Counted from the stretch's first letter, positions 1-7,130 are shown. The stretch: DNA of 29,854 nucleotides from Deinococcus sp. (GCA_018260275.1 JAGLBK010000008.1:1-29854); one strand, 5' to 3'. Numbers and translations are program-made. The notes: generated from the sequence alone by a model not told the origin.

Positions 1-2
1 TG

Positions 3-488
3 GTCGAGGACCTCGCCGTGGGGTTCCGGCCCACCCGCGCCCGCACCGTACCGCTGGCCGAGACCTTCGCCCGCGCCGAGCGCCTGCTGGCGACCGAGCT
101 GAGCGCCCGCCACAGCGCCGTGACGTTCGGACAGGATTATCTGGTGCGGGCCGACCCCGACAAGCTCCTTCAGGTGGTGCTGAACCTGATCGAGAACGCC
201 CTGAAGTACGGCCCCGCCGGACAGCCGATTCACGTGCGGACCACCGTGCGCGGCACCTGGGTCGAGATCGCGGTGCTCGACCGTGGCCCGGCCATCTCGG
301 ACACCGAGAGCCTCTTTCAGGCCCATACGCGCGGCAAAGCGGCCACCGGCCAGGGCAGCGGCATGGGACTGTATATCGTGCGCAGCATCGTCCACGGTTG
401 GGGCGGGCAGACCTGGGTCGAGCGTGAAGGCGACCAGAACGCCTTCTGCTTCACGCTGCCCGGCGTGGCTGGCCTCAGCCAGGGCTGA
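3..488 (+). CDS. Sensor histidine kinase, C-terminal part (PhoR-like, partial)
   Basis: The reading frame is open from the window edge, so this is the C-terminal 161 residues of a longer protein. It contains the HATPase_c catalytic domain that binds ATP and phosphorylates a histidine in the missing dimerisation domain. The N box (NLIENALKYGP, around nt 183-215), a G1-like DRGP motif (about nt 280) and the G2 box GQGSGMGLYIVRS (about nt 350-390) are all visible in the expected order. A phoU gene follows on the same strand after 185 bases, which suggests a PhoR-type phosphate sensor, but that part is inference from context because the sensory half is outside the window. The domain call is firm. 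Confidence 0.9.
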   Translation, partial: VEDLAVGFRPTRARTVPLAETFARAERLLATELSARHSAVTFGQDYLVRADPDKLLQVVLNLIENALKYGPAGQPIHVRTTVRGTWVEIAVLDRGPAISDTESLFQAHTRGKAATGQGSGMGLYIVRSIVHGWGGQTWVEREGDQNAFCFTLPGVAGLSQG

Positions 489-510
489 TTGCCGCCTGCA
501 CACACGCATT

Positions 511-639
511 TTGCTCTGTTTTGTTCTGCTACCTCTTGCCGTTTTCCTGTCTCTCAGCCCCTTCCCTACCCCTGTTCACGCGGCCACGGCGACCCGGCTG
601 GCCTACACTTCTGACGGCTGGCTGACACCGAAGTCATGA
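511..639 (+). CDS. Possible tiny secreted peptide (TTG start), uncertain
   Basis: Between the kinase and phoU one frame reads from a TTG as a 42-residue peptide that begins with a long hydrophobic stretch (LLPLAVFLSL) and ends the stretch with VHAA, resembling a signal peptide and its cleavage site. There is no Shine-Dalgarno in front and no recognisable family. The frame also continues upstream as a shadow of the kinase gene, so the resemblance may be chance in a C/T-rich intergenic region. It is listed only because the hydrophobic core followed by an A-X-A-like site is unusual for random intergenic DNA. Confidence 0.12.
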   Translation: MLCFVLLPLAVFLSLSPFPTPVHAATATRLAYTSDGWLTPKS

Positions 640-673
640 ACAGGTGGTACGTTCAGCCCCGAGGAGAACCCCC

Positions 674-1327
674 ATGCGCGAAGCCCTAGAATCTGACCTT
701 AGAGCCATCCTGAATGGCGCCCTGAACATGCTCGGTACCGTCGAGCGGATGTTTCCCGTCGCCGCCGATATTCTGCTCAATGCCAACGTCGAGCGCCTTG
801 AGGAAATCCGCAGCATCGACCGCGAAGTAGACGCCCAGGAAGCGCAGATCGAGGCCGAGTGCCTGCGTCTGATCGCCCTGCACCAGCCGGTGGCCCGCGA
901 CCTGCGGATGGTGGCCCTGGTGCTCAAGAGCCTGTCCGACATTGAGCGCATGGGCGACTACGCCGTGCACGTCGCTGAAGACGGCGCGGAGCTGGCCGAG
1001 TCCCCGGCCCTCAAGAAGTACGTGAACCTGTCGCGCATGCTGGAGCGCCTGACCGAGATGAGCCAGAACCTGCGCACCTCGCTGGCCGACCGCGACGTGG
1101 CCCGCGCCGAGAACACCATTGGCATGGACGACGAGATCGACGAACTGTACGAGCAGATTCAGCGCGAACTGGTCACTTACATGCTCGAAGACCCCCGCAA
1201 CATCAGCAAGGCCCTGCTGCTGCTGCGCGTGGGCCGCAGCCTGGAGCGCGTCGGCGACCACATGGAAAACGTGGCCGAGCGCGTGCGCTACTGGGTCACC
1301 GGCGACCGTACCGCCATCAACCACTAA
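674..1327 (+). CDS. phoU: Phosphate transport/signalling regulator PhoU
   Basis: This 217-residue all-helical protein has the two tandem PhoU repeats of the family. Each carries the acidic metal-binding type pattern, for example LKSLSDIERMGDYAVH near residue 90 and LRVGRSLERVGDHMENVAE near residue 190. PhoU links the Pst phosphate transporter to the PhoR kinase and represses the Pho regulon when phosphate is plentiful. The ATG at 674 is chosen because GAGGAG lies 7 bases upstream (661-666); an earlier in-frame start at 644 would add an unconserved Arg-rich tail. It follows a PhoR-like kinase, as in many phosphate regulons, though no pst genes are in view. Confidence 0.95.
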   Translation: MREALESDLRAILNGALNMLGTVERMFPVAADILLNANVERLEEIRSIDREVDAQEAQIEAECLRLIALHQPVARDLRMVALVLKSLSDIERMGDYAVHVAEDGAELAESPALKKYVNLSRMLERLTEMSQNLRTSLADRDVARAENTIGMDDEIDELYEQIQRELVTYMLEDPRNISKALLLLRVGRSLERVGDHMENVAERVRYWVTGDRTAINH

Positions 1328-1338
1328 CCGGCAACCGG

Positions 1339-1351
1339 TAGACTTGACCTT
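1339..1351 (+). promoter_or_regulatory. Leaderless promoter -10 of the peroxiredoxin gene
   Basis: TAGACT at 1339-1344 is followed by exactly 7 bases and then the ATG at 1352, with no Shine-Dalgarno. A transcript would start at or next to the A of ATG. No good -35 is visible. Confidence 0.5.
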
Positions 1352-1807
1352 ATGACCCTTCTCGGAAAGCCCGCCCCCGACTTCACCCTGCCTGCCAGCA
1401 CCGGACAGGACGTGACCCTCAGCAGTTTCAGGGGCACCAGGACCGTGGTGCTGGTGTTCTATCCGCTCGACTTCAGTCCGGTGTGCAGTATGCAGTTGCC
1501 GGAATACAGTGGCCATCAGGACGACTTCACCGATGCTGGGGCGGTGGTGCTGGGCATCAACCGCGACAGCGTTCACGCTCATAAGGCCTGGGCCGCCGAG
1601 TACGGCATCGAAGTGCCGCTGCTGGCCGACATGACCCTGAAGGTGGCCCGCGAGTACGGCGTCGCCATCGACGAGCGGGGCATCAGCGGGCGGGCCGTTT
1701 TCGTGATCGATAAGGAAGGCACCCTGCGCTATGAGCACATTGAGGCGACCCCCGGCGAGTACACCGTGCGCCCGAGCGAGGTTCTGGACAAAATCAAACA
1801 GCTCTGA
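1352..1807 (+). CDS. Peroxiredoxin (AhpC/TSA, 1-Cys type)
   Basis: This 151-residue thioredoxin-fold peroxidase reduces hydrogen peroxide and organic peroxides in the cytoplasm. The active-site loop reads FYPLDFSPVCSMQ, with the peroxidatic Cys at about residue 45 and the family Ser/Thr three residues before it; the Arg that completes the site is in RGISGRAVFVID. Cys45 is the only cysteine in the protein, so there is no resolving Cys. It must act as a 1-Cys enzyme recycled by an outside thiol, as in AhpE-like proteins. It lies 24 bases after phoU but has its own leaderless-type -10 box and a strong terminator downstream, so it is probably its own transcription unit. Confidence 0.93.
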   Translation: MTLLGKPAPDFTLPASTGQDVTLSSFRGTRTVVLVFYPLDFSPVCSMQLPEYSGHQDDFTDAGAVVLGINRDSVHAHKAWAAEYGIEVPLLADMTLKVAREYGVAIDERGISGRAVFVIDKEGTLRYEHIEATPGEYTVRPSEVLDKIKQL

Positions 1808-1828
1808 GCCGACGCTCTGGCCTGTTCT

Positions 1829-1857
1829 CCCCTACCCGCGCTGGCGTAGGGGTTTTT
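1829..1857 (+). terminator. Rho-independent terminator of the peroxiredoxin gene
   Basis: Perfect 7-bp inverted repeat CCCCTAC / GTAGGGG (1829-1835 and 1846-1852) with a 10-base loop, followed by TTTTT. It starts 21 bases after the stop codon. Confidence 0.9.
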
Positions 1858-1878
1858 CTGTATTTGGGAGCAGACAAT

Positions 1879-1902
1879 AAAAAATCCGTCCTTTTCGGAC
1901 GG
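1879..1902 (-). terminator. Minus-strand hairpin with U tract
   Basis: On the minus strand a 6-bp perfect stem CCGTCC / GGACGG (1902-1897 and 1891-1886) with a 5-base loop is followed by ATTTTTT, the form of an intrinsic terminator. There is no minus-strand gene in front of it, only the promoter at 1913-1941. It could terminate a very short RNA or be a remnant. Confidence 0.5.
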
Positions 1903-1912
1903 TGATAGGGAA

Positions 1913-1941
1913 AGTATAGCGTTCTATACAGGCGAAGTCAA
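1913..1941 (-). promoter_or_regulatory. Strong minus-strand promoter with palindromic operator
   Basis: Read on the minus strand, TTGACT (1941-1936), a 17-base spacer and TATACT (1918-1913) form one of the best sigma-70 promoters in the window. A 16-base palindrome, GTATAG-N4-CTATAC on the plus strand (1914-1929), covers most of the spacer and the -10 and would suit a dimeric repressor. The expected start near 1906 lies only a few bases before the hairpin at 1886-1902. Confidence 0.55.
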
Positions 1942-2110
1942 ATCTATGCATTGAAAGCCGGACAAGATGCCGTATAGGCAAGCCTGGGACGATCAAAATG
2001 CCTCTCGACAAGCGGCGCGTAACAAGCGACGAGGCCGAACAGCGGCGCGCAGTGAATAACCGGTGGTGTGGCCACTTCCCCTGACGCTACCAGCTCTAGC
2101 CCTCATTATC
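1942..2110. other. Intergenic stretch without recognised gene
   Basis: No convincing ORF, tRNA or repeat family was recognised here. The sequence AGCGGCGCG occurs twice about 40 bases apart (near 2011 and 2040), and a short GTGG/CCAC inverted repeat lies near 2065. The stretch belongs to a 346-base gap between the peroxiredoxin and XRE genes. Confidence 0.4.
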
Positions 2111-2117
2111 TTCTGAC

Positions 2118-2155
2118 TTGACTTTTTGTTGCAGTAATACAACAATACGTTGTAT
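2118..2155 (+). promoter_or_regulatory. Promoter and likely autoregulatory operator of the XRE gene
   Basis: TTGACT (2118-2123), a 17-base spacer and AACAAT (2141-2146) lead to the ATG at 2154 after 7 bases, which predicts a leaderless mRNA. A perfect inverted repeat ATACAAC-N5-GTTGTAT (2137-2143 and 2149-2155) spans the -10 and the start codon, the place expected for an operator bound by the XRE protein itself. Regulator identity is inferred from position only. Confidence 0.6.
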
Positions 2156-2426
2156 GGTTGCCAAAATTTCCGGGCGTCCGACGCCTCCGCCGCTCTATAA
2201 CCGTCTGCCGGTGCTGCGGGCCGAGCGCGGATTGAGTCGGCAGGAACTGGCCGCCGCCGTGGACGTGAATTACCAGACCATCGGATATCTGGAACGGGGC
2301 GAATACGCGCCCAGCCTGGATCTGGCCTTTCGCCTCAGCGAGTATTTCGGGCTACCGATCGAGGCCATTTTTAGCCGCCAGCCCTTTACGCCACTGAGCA
2401 GCAAGGTTTATGGAGGGAAGGAATGA
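2154..2426 (+). CDS. XRE-family transcriptional regulator (Cro/C1 HTH)
   Basis: The 90-residue protein is essentially one helix-turn-helix domain: LPVLRAERGLSRQELAAAV, then VNYQTIGYLERGEYAPS as the recognition helix region, then LAFRLSEYFGLPIEAIF. This is the compact YgzD/YozG-like class that often sits in front of small membrane proteins. ATG 2154 was chosen over the TTG at 2118 because the promoter and palindrome occupy the intervening DNA. The stop overlaps the start of the next gene (ATGA at 2423-2426), so the regulator and the membrane proteins are almost certainly one translationally coupled unit. Confidence 0.9.
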   Translation: MVAKISGRPTPPPLYNRLPVLRAERGLSRQELAAAVDVNYQTIGYLERGEYAPSLDLAFRLSEYFGLPIEAIFSRQPFTPLSSKVYGGKE

Positions 2427-2941
2427 TGACGATGACGCAAGTTCAGTTTCCGGTAAGCAGACAGCGGCAACTTGCCCAACTCTGGCGTGCGGGAATGATT
2501 CTGCTGATGATCGGGATAGTTAGCAACTCGCTGGGGCAGGTCTGGGACGGGCTGATATCGCATGGCGGCTGGCATGGGAGTCAGCTGGACTGGCTGGGCC
2601 TCCTGGCTTTGGCTGGCGGCACTCTCGGTTTTGGGCTGACCCTTTACACCGCCTTTCAATTCCAGAAAGGGCCGCTGCCCCGCTTCGTCGTGTATGGCAC
2701 GGCCCGGAATATGGATGAGCGCGACGTGGCGCGGCTGCTGGACGCTCAGGCCAGGGCGCAGCAGCTTTTCGCCCGCTGCCTGCTGGGTCTGGTGTTAACC
2801 GGTGGAGCCTGGGGCCGCGATGGCCTGCATCTCAGCTGGTGGAGTTGCCTGCTGGGTCTGGCGCTTTTGCTGAACGCCGTCATCTACCTGCCTATCAGCA
2901 TTCTTGCCGCCAATGAGCGCGATCTGGAGGCCGAACGATGA
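2423..2941 (+). CDS. Four-helix membrane protein of the XRE unit (first of two)
   Basis: The 172-residue protein has four predicted membrane helices, at roughly residues 22-42, 57-78, 113-132 and 139-160. A cytoplasmic or loop segment carries the motif MDERDVARLLDAQARAQQ before helix 3. A similar DER motif (LDERQWQRLKQAHVLA) stands in the same place in the next protein, so the two look like diverged relatives. The layout of helix pair, DER(x) segment, helix pair resembles small DUF2178-like membrane proteins found beside XRE regulators, but I cannot assign the family with certainty. Function is unknown; a membrane stress or envelope role regulated by the neighbouring XRE protein is a guess. 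ATGA overlaps link it to both neighbours. Confidence 0.8.
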   Translation: MMTMTQVQFPVSRQRQLAQLWRAGMILLMIGIVSNSLGQVWDGLISHGGWHGSQLDWLGLLALAGGTLGFGLTLYTAFQFQKGPLPRFVVYGTARNMDERDVARLLDAQARAQQLFARCLLGLVLTGGAWGRDGLHLSWWSCLLGLALLLNAVIYLPISILAANERDLEAER

Positions 2942-3417
2942 ACGCCACAACTTCTATGCCCCGCCCGCTGGCGCCCCTCTCGCGCCGTCGCCGTCTGGTC
3001 ATGCTGGCGCTGGGCGGTTACGCGCTGGCGCTCATTTCTTACCTGCTGTACGAAGTTGTGCGGCCCGCCAGTGAAGGGCCTTTTGTTGCGGGCAGTTTGC
3101 TGGGGATGGTCGTCATGGCGGCTGGTTCCATTCCGCTGTATCGGCCCGCCTATCTAGGCCTGCCCAAAGGCCGCGACCGGCACCTTGACGAGCGGCAATG
3201 GCAAAGGCTCAAGCAAGCGCATGTGCTGGCCTACCGCCTGCTGGGGGCCGTATTCCTGATCGCCGCCTTTTATTTTTACCTTGGCTACGAGAACGGTACG
3301 CTGCCTGTGCCGTCCACCAGTTACGCCTGGCTGACCATTTACATGGGAGCCGTCAATTTTATTCCGACCCTGCCAACGATGATCCTGGCCTGGACGGAAC
3401 CCGACGAACGCGACTGA
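2938..3417 (+). CDS. Four-helix membrane protein of the XRE unit (second of two)
   Basis: The 159-residue protein has four predicted membrane helices, at roughly residues 20-42, 50-70, 98-118 and 128-150. The DER segment LDERQWQRLKQAHVLAYR lies between helices 2 and 3, matching the position of the DER motif in the protein before it. Its ATG overlaps the upstream stop (ATGA, 2938-2941), so it is translated from the same message as the XRE gene. No enzymatic motif is visible. It probably works with its partner, perhaps as a heteromer in the membrane; this is inference from tandem paralogy and coupling. Confidence 0.8.
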   Translation: MNATTSMPRPLAPLSRRRRLVMLALGGYALALISYLLYEVVRPASEGPFVAGSLLGMVVMAAGSIPLYRPAYLGLPKGRDRHLDERQWQRLKQAHVLAYRLLGAVFLIAAFYFYLGYENGTLPVPSTSYAWLTIYMGAVNFIPTLPTMILAWTEPDERD

Positions 3418-3537
3418 CCGGCATAAAAAGATCACGTTGTTTGTCGCTTCTTTATGCGAGCTGTCATCTGCCGAAAAGCGCCTGCGGTAGCATAAGGCTC
3501 TCAGCGACTTTTAGTTCCTTCTCCCCCAGAGGCCCAG

Positions 3538-3843
3538 ATGTTCAACCTGTTCCGCAAAAAAGCTGCCGCCAGCCCTTACGTCAAGCAGGACGACCCGCAG
3601 ACCTACCGCGTGCGGGTGCGGACCCATAAGCACCGCGACGAGGTCGAAATCCGCTTTACCAAGAGCGCCCACATAGGCCTAGACGACGACGGACGCTACA
3701 TTTTCCGCAAACCGGTCGTCTCGTCTCAGCATTTTGACCGGGGTGAGCTGCTGGTCCAGTTCGACAGCAATTACAACGTGCTGGGCGTCGAGGGCGACGG
3801 CGTGGACTTTATTCCGGTCAGTGAGTGGCTGGAAACGGAATAA
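3538..3843 (+). CDS. Small conserved protein of unknown function
   Basis: This is a 101-residue soluble protein with a basic N-terminus (MFNLFRKKAAA) and a charged, beta-rich body that includes the YRVRVRTHKHRDEVEIRFTKS and ISSQ/SSQHFDRGELLVQF type strands. AGAGG about 7 bases before the ATG is a plausible ribosome binding site. Codon usage is typical of the window, which supports a real gene. No membrane segment, cysteine cluster or known motif is seen. I recall similar short proteins in deinococcal genomes but cannot name a family. It stands alone between the XRE unit and hflX. Confidence 0.7.
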   Translation: MFNLFRKKAAASPYVKQDDPQTYRVRVRTHKHRDEVEIRFTKSAHIGLDDDGRYIFRKPVVSSQHFDRGELLVQFDSNYNVLGVEGDGVDFIPVSEWLETE

Positions 3844-3994
3844 GCCTGGCCCGGCCTGGCTGCCTGCGGGCCGCACTACGCCAACTGGCCGATGCGCCCG
3901 GCCTGCCCCGCGCCCTACGCTGGCCCCACGATGATCAAGACTTTCGTTTGAACGGCACATATTGACCGCTGGCTGCCGCGCTAGGCTGGGGCCA

Positions 3995-4180
3995 ATGCCA
4001 GAGCCATTTCTGAGCCGGAACGGGGCGATCTTCTCCCCGGCACCTGACCTGCTGTTTGCGCTGCACCCCTGCGGCCCGCGTGAGTCGAGCGTAGCTCCTC
4101 CGCCCGCGCAGATGCCTTATCCCTTACGCCATTCCCTGAGCAACCCATTCCCAGATAAGGAAGTGACCGACCATAGATAA
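3995..4180 (+). CDS. Possible 61-residue upstream ORF overlapping hflX start
   Basis: An ATG at 3995 lies 7 bases after TAGGCT (3982-3987), the same leaderless layout used by other genes here. The frame runs for 61 codons and ends with TAA at 4178-4180, overlapping the proposed ATA start of hflX (4173) by 8 bases. The product is Pro-rich with no recognised domain, so coding is uncertain. If translated, ribosomes finishing here would stand exactly where hflX must start and could feed its translation. The remainder of the 3844-4172 gap shows only GC-rich short inverted repeats. Confidence 0.25.
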   Translation: MPEPFLSRNGAIFSPAPDLLFALHPCGPRESSVAPPPAQMPYPLRHSLSNPFPDKEVTDHR

Positions 4181-5891
4181 AGTCCACGGTAATCTCTCGG
4201 GCCTGCGCCCGGCACAGAAAAAAGCCCTCGAAAACCTGTACCGCCGCCGCATAGAGCCGGGGCGCGTGGGGTCGCCGGAACTGGCCCGCAATCTGGCTGA
4301 GCTTTCGCACGACATACGGCGCGAAGTCGGCGTGCTGATCGACCGCCGGGGCCGCGTGATCTCGGTCAGTGTGGCCGACGCGCGGGGCAGCGAATTTCCC
4401 GATCTGCGTATGGGCGAATACCGCCTCGCCGGATTTCACCTGCTGCACACTCACCCCAAAGGCGGGCCGCTGAGCAAAGGGGACCTTTCGACTCTCTTTC
4501 TAAGACGCCTGGACGCGGTTTCGGCCATTGAAGTGGGCCACGACGGACGCCCCGGCCTAATTCACACCGCGCACCTGACGCCTCCCGGCACCGTGGGCGA
4601 GGAAGAAGACTGGCGCATTCTGCCGCCCGCGCAGCCCTTCGAGGTCGACGAATTTGACCTGGGTGCACAGGTTGCAGCGCTGGAAGAAGAAATTGCCCGC
4701 ACAGCCCGCACGCGCGAGGCGAAAAAGCACCACGAACGCGCCATTCTGGTGCAGATTGACCAGGGTGAATTCGATGCCGAGGAACGCCTCGACGAACTGG
4801 GCGAACTGGCCCGCACTGCTGGCGCGGAAGTGGTCTACAGCGAACTGATCTACCGCCGCCACCTCAAGGCGGGCACGCTGGTTGGTGAGGGCAAGCTGGA
4901 AGAACTGACCAGTAAGGCCTATCACCTCGACGCCGATCTGCTCATTTTTGGGCAGGAACTTGGCCCGGCACAGGCCCGCGAAATAGAAATGGCGACTGGC
5001 CTGAAAGTCGTAGACCGCACCCAGCTGATTCTGGATATTTTTGCGCTGCACGCCCAGGGCGTCGAGTCTCGGCTGCAAGTGGAACTGGCGCAGCTGCGGT
5101 ACATGAAACCGCGCCTGCTGGGGGCTGGGGGGCAGCTCTCGCGCATCGGGGGCGGCGGGGGCAGTGCCGGGGGCGGGGCCATTGGCACGCGCGGACCAGG
5201 GGAAACCAAGCTAGAGCTGGACCGCCGCCGGATTAATGACCGCCTCAGCTTTCTGGAAAAGCAACTGGAAGGCGTGGCCATGCGCCGCGAAGAACGCCGC
5301 AAGAGCCGCGAGCGCAACGACGTGCCGGTGATTTCGATTGTGGGCTACACCAACGCGGGCAAATCAACGCTGCTGAACACCTTCACCCACGCCGCCGAGG
5401 AACCCCGGCGCGTACTGGCCGAGAACAAACTGTTTGCCACGCTGCGCCCGACCAGCCGCCAGGGCTTTGTTGACGGCATCGGACAGGTCATCTTTACCGA
5501 CACGGTGGGCTTTATCCGCGACCTGCCCAAGGATTTAACCCGCGCTTTCCGCTCTACACTGGAAGAAATTGGCGACGCCGACGTGCTGCTGCATGTGGTG
5601 GACGTAGCCAGTGCGGGGGCCGAGCAACGCCTCGAAGCCGTGAACCGCATTCTGGAAGAGCTGGGCTTCCGCGACCTGCCCACCGTCATCGCTCTGAACA
5701 AGGCCGACAGCGCCGATGCCGAGCAACTGTCCCGTGAAGTGGAACGCACCGGGGGCATTCCAGTCAGCGCCCTTAAGAGTTCGGGGGTACTGGAGCTGAA
5801 AGAAGCCCTGGCCGACGCGGTGGCTCAGGTGCAGCGGGCGGAACTGGCCCGACAGGAAGAGGCGCGGGCGGTGCGGCTGGCACTGCGCTGA
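4173..5891 (+). CDS. hflX: GTPase HflX (apparent ATA start)
   Basis: HflX is a ribosome-associated GTPase that splits stalled or stress-damaged 70S ribosomes. The order is an N-terminal deinococcal extension, the HflX N-domain, the glycine-rich linker GGGGGSAGGGAIGTRGPGE with the conserved ETKLE-type segment, and the G domain with GYTNAGKST (G1, near residue 391), DTVGF (G3, near 443) and NKAD (G4, near 509). Coding sequence continues upstream of the first GTG (4266): the segment DKVHGNLSGLRPAQKKALENLY has coding character and leads back to ATA at 4173, followed by the in-frame stop TGA at 4164. AAGGAAG at 4157-4163 is 9 bases before this ATA. The real start may therefore be ATA; GTG 4266 or CTG 4203/4236 are alternatives. 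Confidence 0.93.
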   Translation: MDKVHGNLSGLRPAQKKALENLYRRRIEPGRVGSPELARNLAELSHDIRREVGVLIDRRGRVISVSVADARGSEFPDLRMGEYRLAGFHLLHTHPKGGPLSKGDLSTLFLRRLDAVSAIEVGHDGRPGLIHTAHLTPPGTVGEEEDWRILPPAQPFEVDEFDLGAQVAALEEEIARTARTREAKKHHERAILVQIDQGEFDAEERLDELGELARTAGAEVVYSELIYRRHLKAGTLVGEGKLEELTSKAYHLDADLLIFGQELGPAQAREIEMATGLKVVDRTQLILDIFALHAQGVESRLQVELAQLRYMKPRLLGAGGQLSRIGGGGGSAGGGAIGTRGPGETKLELDRRRINDRLSFLEKQLEGVAMRREERRKSRERNDVPVISIVGYTNAGKSTLLNTFTHAAEEPRRVLAENKLFATLRPTSRQGFVDGIGQVIFTDTVGFIRDLPKDLTRAFRSTLEEIGDADVLLHVVDVASAGAEQRLEAVNRILEELGFRDLPTVIALNKADSADAEQLSREVERTGGIPVSALKSSGVLELKEALADAVAQVQRAELARQEEARAVRLALR

Positions 5892-5914
5892 GCCGAGCAG
5901 GAATGGCAAGAGGG

Positions 5915-5941
5915 GCGGGGGCTACAGCTCTCGCTTTTTTG
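5915..5941 (+). terminator. Terminator of hflX
   Basis: GCGGGGG / CTCTCGC stem (5915-5921 and 5928-5934, two G-U pairs) with a 6-base loop is followed by TTTTTT. It begins 24 bases after the hflX stop. Confidence 0.7.
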
Positions 5942-5953
5942 TTGATTCCTTGG

Positions 5954-6070
5954 ATGAGGGTAATACTGGTCCCAGGGGATATCGACGGCCCGGACGGCCC
6001 TAAACTTCCTATCCCGGTCAGTGGCGTGGCGAGTACCGATCCGTTTACCCTGGCTGCCGGAACCACGTAG
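5954..6070 (+). CDS. Possible 38-residue ORF or gene remnant
   Basis: The stretch between the hflX terminator and the next hairpin holds a short frame starting ATG AGG GTA and rich in Gly, Pro and Val (motif PGDIDGPDGPKLPIP). It has no ribosome binding site and no known family. The opposite strand is open too and reads as equally protein-like, so the strand cannot be decided. It may be what is left of an older gene; evidence for expression is absent apart from the hairpin at 6120-6150, which would end a plus-strand transcript from here. Confidence 0.15.
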   Translation: MRVILVPGDIDGPDGPKLPIPVSGVASTDPFTLAAGTT

Positions 6071-6119
6071 TCGATGTACTTCAAGGCCACCATCCGCTCA
6101 TCTCCGAAAAAACGGCCCA

Positions 6120-6150
6120 GCCCACTCCATTGCGGGTGGGCACCTTTTTT
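6120..6150 (+). terminator. Hairpin plus T tract directly before a start codon
   Basis: Perfect GCCCAC / GTGGGC stem (6120-6125 and 6136-6141) with a 10-base loop is followed by ACC and TTTTTT (6145-6150). Only 5 bases separate the T tract from the ATG at 6156, so it would stop any transcript before it enters the gene unless conditionally opened. Confidence 0.55.
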
Positions 6151-6155
6151 ATGCC

Positions 6156-7130
6156 ATGCTGGAGGGCGTGCCGCCTGCCGACCACACCCGCCGATCTCGC
6201 TCACATCTGGCACGGGGATACCTGCTTTGTGTGGCGCTCGGCTGGCTGCTCGGAGACTATGTCGGCGAACGTACCCTGCCCACCTTGCTCCTCGCGTACG
6301 CCCCGCCCGTGCTCTGGCTGTTGCCCGCGCCGCTGGTGTGGCTCTGGGTGCTGCTGCGCCGCCGCAGAATCGGCACGGTGTTGCTGGCAACCCTGCTGGC
6401 GCTGTGGGGCGCGGGGTTTTTTCACTGGAAGCCCCAGCAGGCCGCCGCGCCGGACAAGAGGCTACGTGTCTTGACCTATAACGTGGCGCGGGGCACCATG
6501 ACCTCTCCCGAGCGGCTGGCGAACTTCCTAAAAAGCACCGACGCCGACGTGATTCTCCTTCAGGAAACCAATTTCGTGCAGGGCGGTTTTGCCGGGCAAC
6601 TCGAAGCCTACTTGCCGGACTACACCTCGGCGCACGGGACGGAAGTCGCGGTTCTTTCGCGCCTGCCTATGCAGAGTGCCCGCACATTTCCCCTACCGCA
6701 GATGCAGCGCGAGGTGCTGGTCCTACCCCTTAGCTGGCAGGGCCACACGCTGAACGTGGTTAATGCTCACCTGAGCGCGGTGCTGCTCTCGCCCTTGCTC
6801 AGAGGCGACCTGGCCCCGACCCGGCGCACGCGGAATGCGCGGGATGAACAGGTGGAGCTACTCCGGCAGATTGCGCTTCAAACTGAAGGCCCCATTTTGC
6901 TGGGAGGCGACCTGAATACCCCCCCGCGTGGCCTGGTCTATCGCCGGTTGCAGGGCATGTACGGCCCCGACGCCTTTGACCGGGCTGGGCGTGGGCCGGG
7001 CTGGACTTTTCCCAGTTTCAAACTGCGTATAGACCATCAGATGACCCGTGACCTGACGCCTGTACGCGCCCAGGTGTGGCCAGGAGCAGGCAGCGATCAC
7101 CGGCCTCTGCTGGTCGAATACCACGAGTAG
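6156..7130 (+). CDS. Membrane-anchored endonuclease/exonuclease/phosphatase-fold protein
   Basis: The 324-residue protein begins with two to three membrane helices (residues about 22-95, with an RRRR stretch between the second and third) and then carries a DNase I-like EEP domain. Fold motifs are in order: LTYNVARG (about 105), LLQETN (about 133, catalytic Glu), NVVNAHLS (about 203), GGDLNTP (about 250) and SDHRPLLVEY (about 312, catalytic Asp-His). Such proteins are metal-dependent phosphodiesterases or nucleases; the substrate cannot be told from sequence. Start 6156 is the first ATG in frame after the hairpin; the frame is open upstream but that part looks non-coding. The 3' end overlaps a possible antisense small gene. 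Confidence 0.88.
   Translation: MLEGVPPADHTRRSRSHLARGYLLCVALGWLLGDYVGERTLPTLLLAYAPPVLWLLPAPLVWLWVLLRRRRIGTVLLATLLALWGAGFFHWKPQQAAAPDKRLRVLTYNVARGTMTSPERLANFLKSTDADVILLQETNFVQGGFAGQLEAYLPDYTSAHGTEVAVLSRLPMQSARTFPLPQMQREVLVLPLSWQGHTLNVVNAHLSAVLLSPLLRGDLAPTRRTRNARDEQVELLRQIALQTEGPILLGGDLNTPPRGLVYRRLQGMYGPDAFDRAGRGPGWTFPSFKLRIDHQMTRDLTPVRAQVWPGAGSDHRPLLVEYHE

Noticed and set aside
3421..3457. GCATAAA / TTTATGC inverted repeat after the second membrane protein gene
   Set aside because: Seven-bp AT-rich arms with a 23-base loop and no T tract; could be chance.
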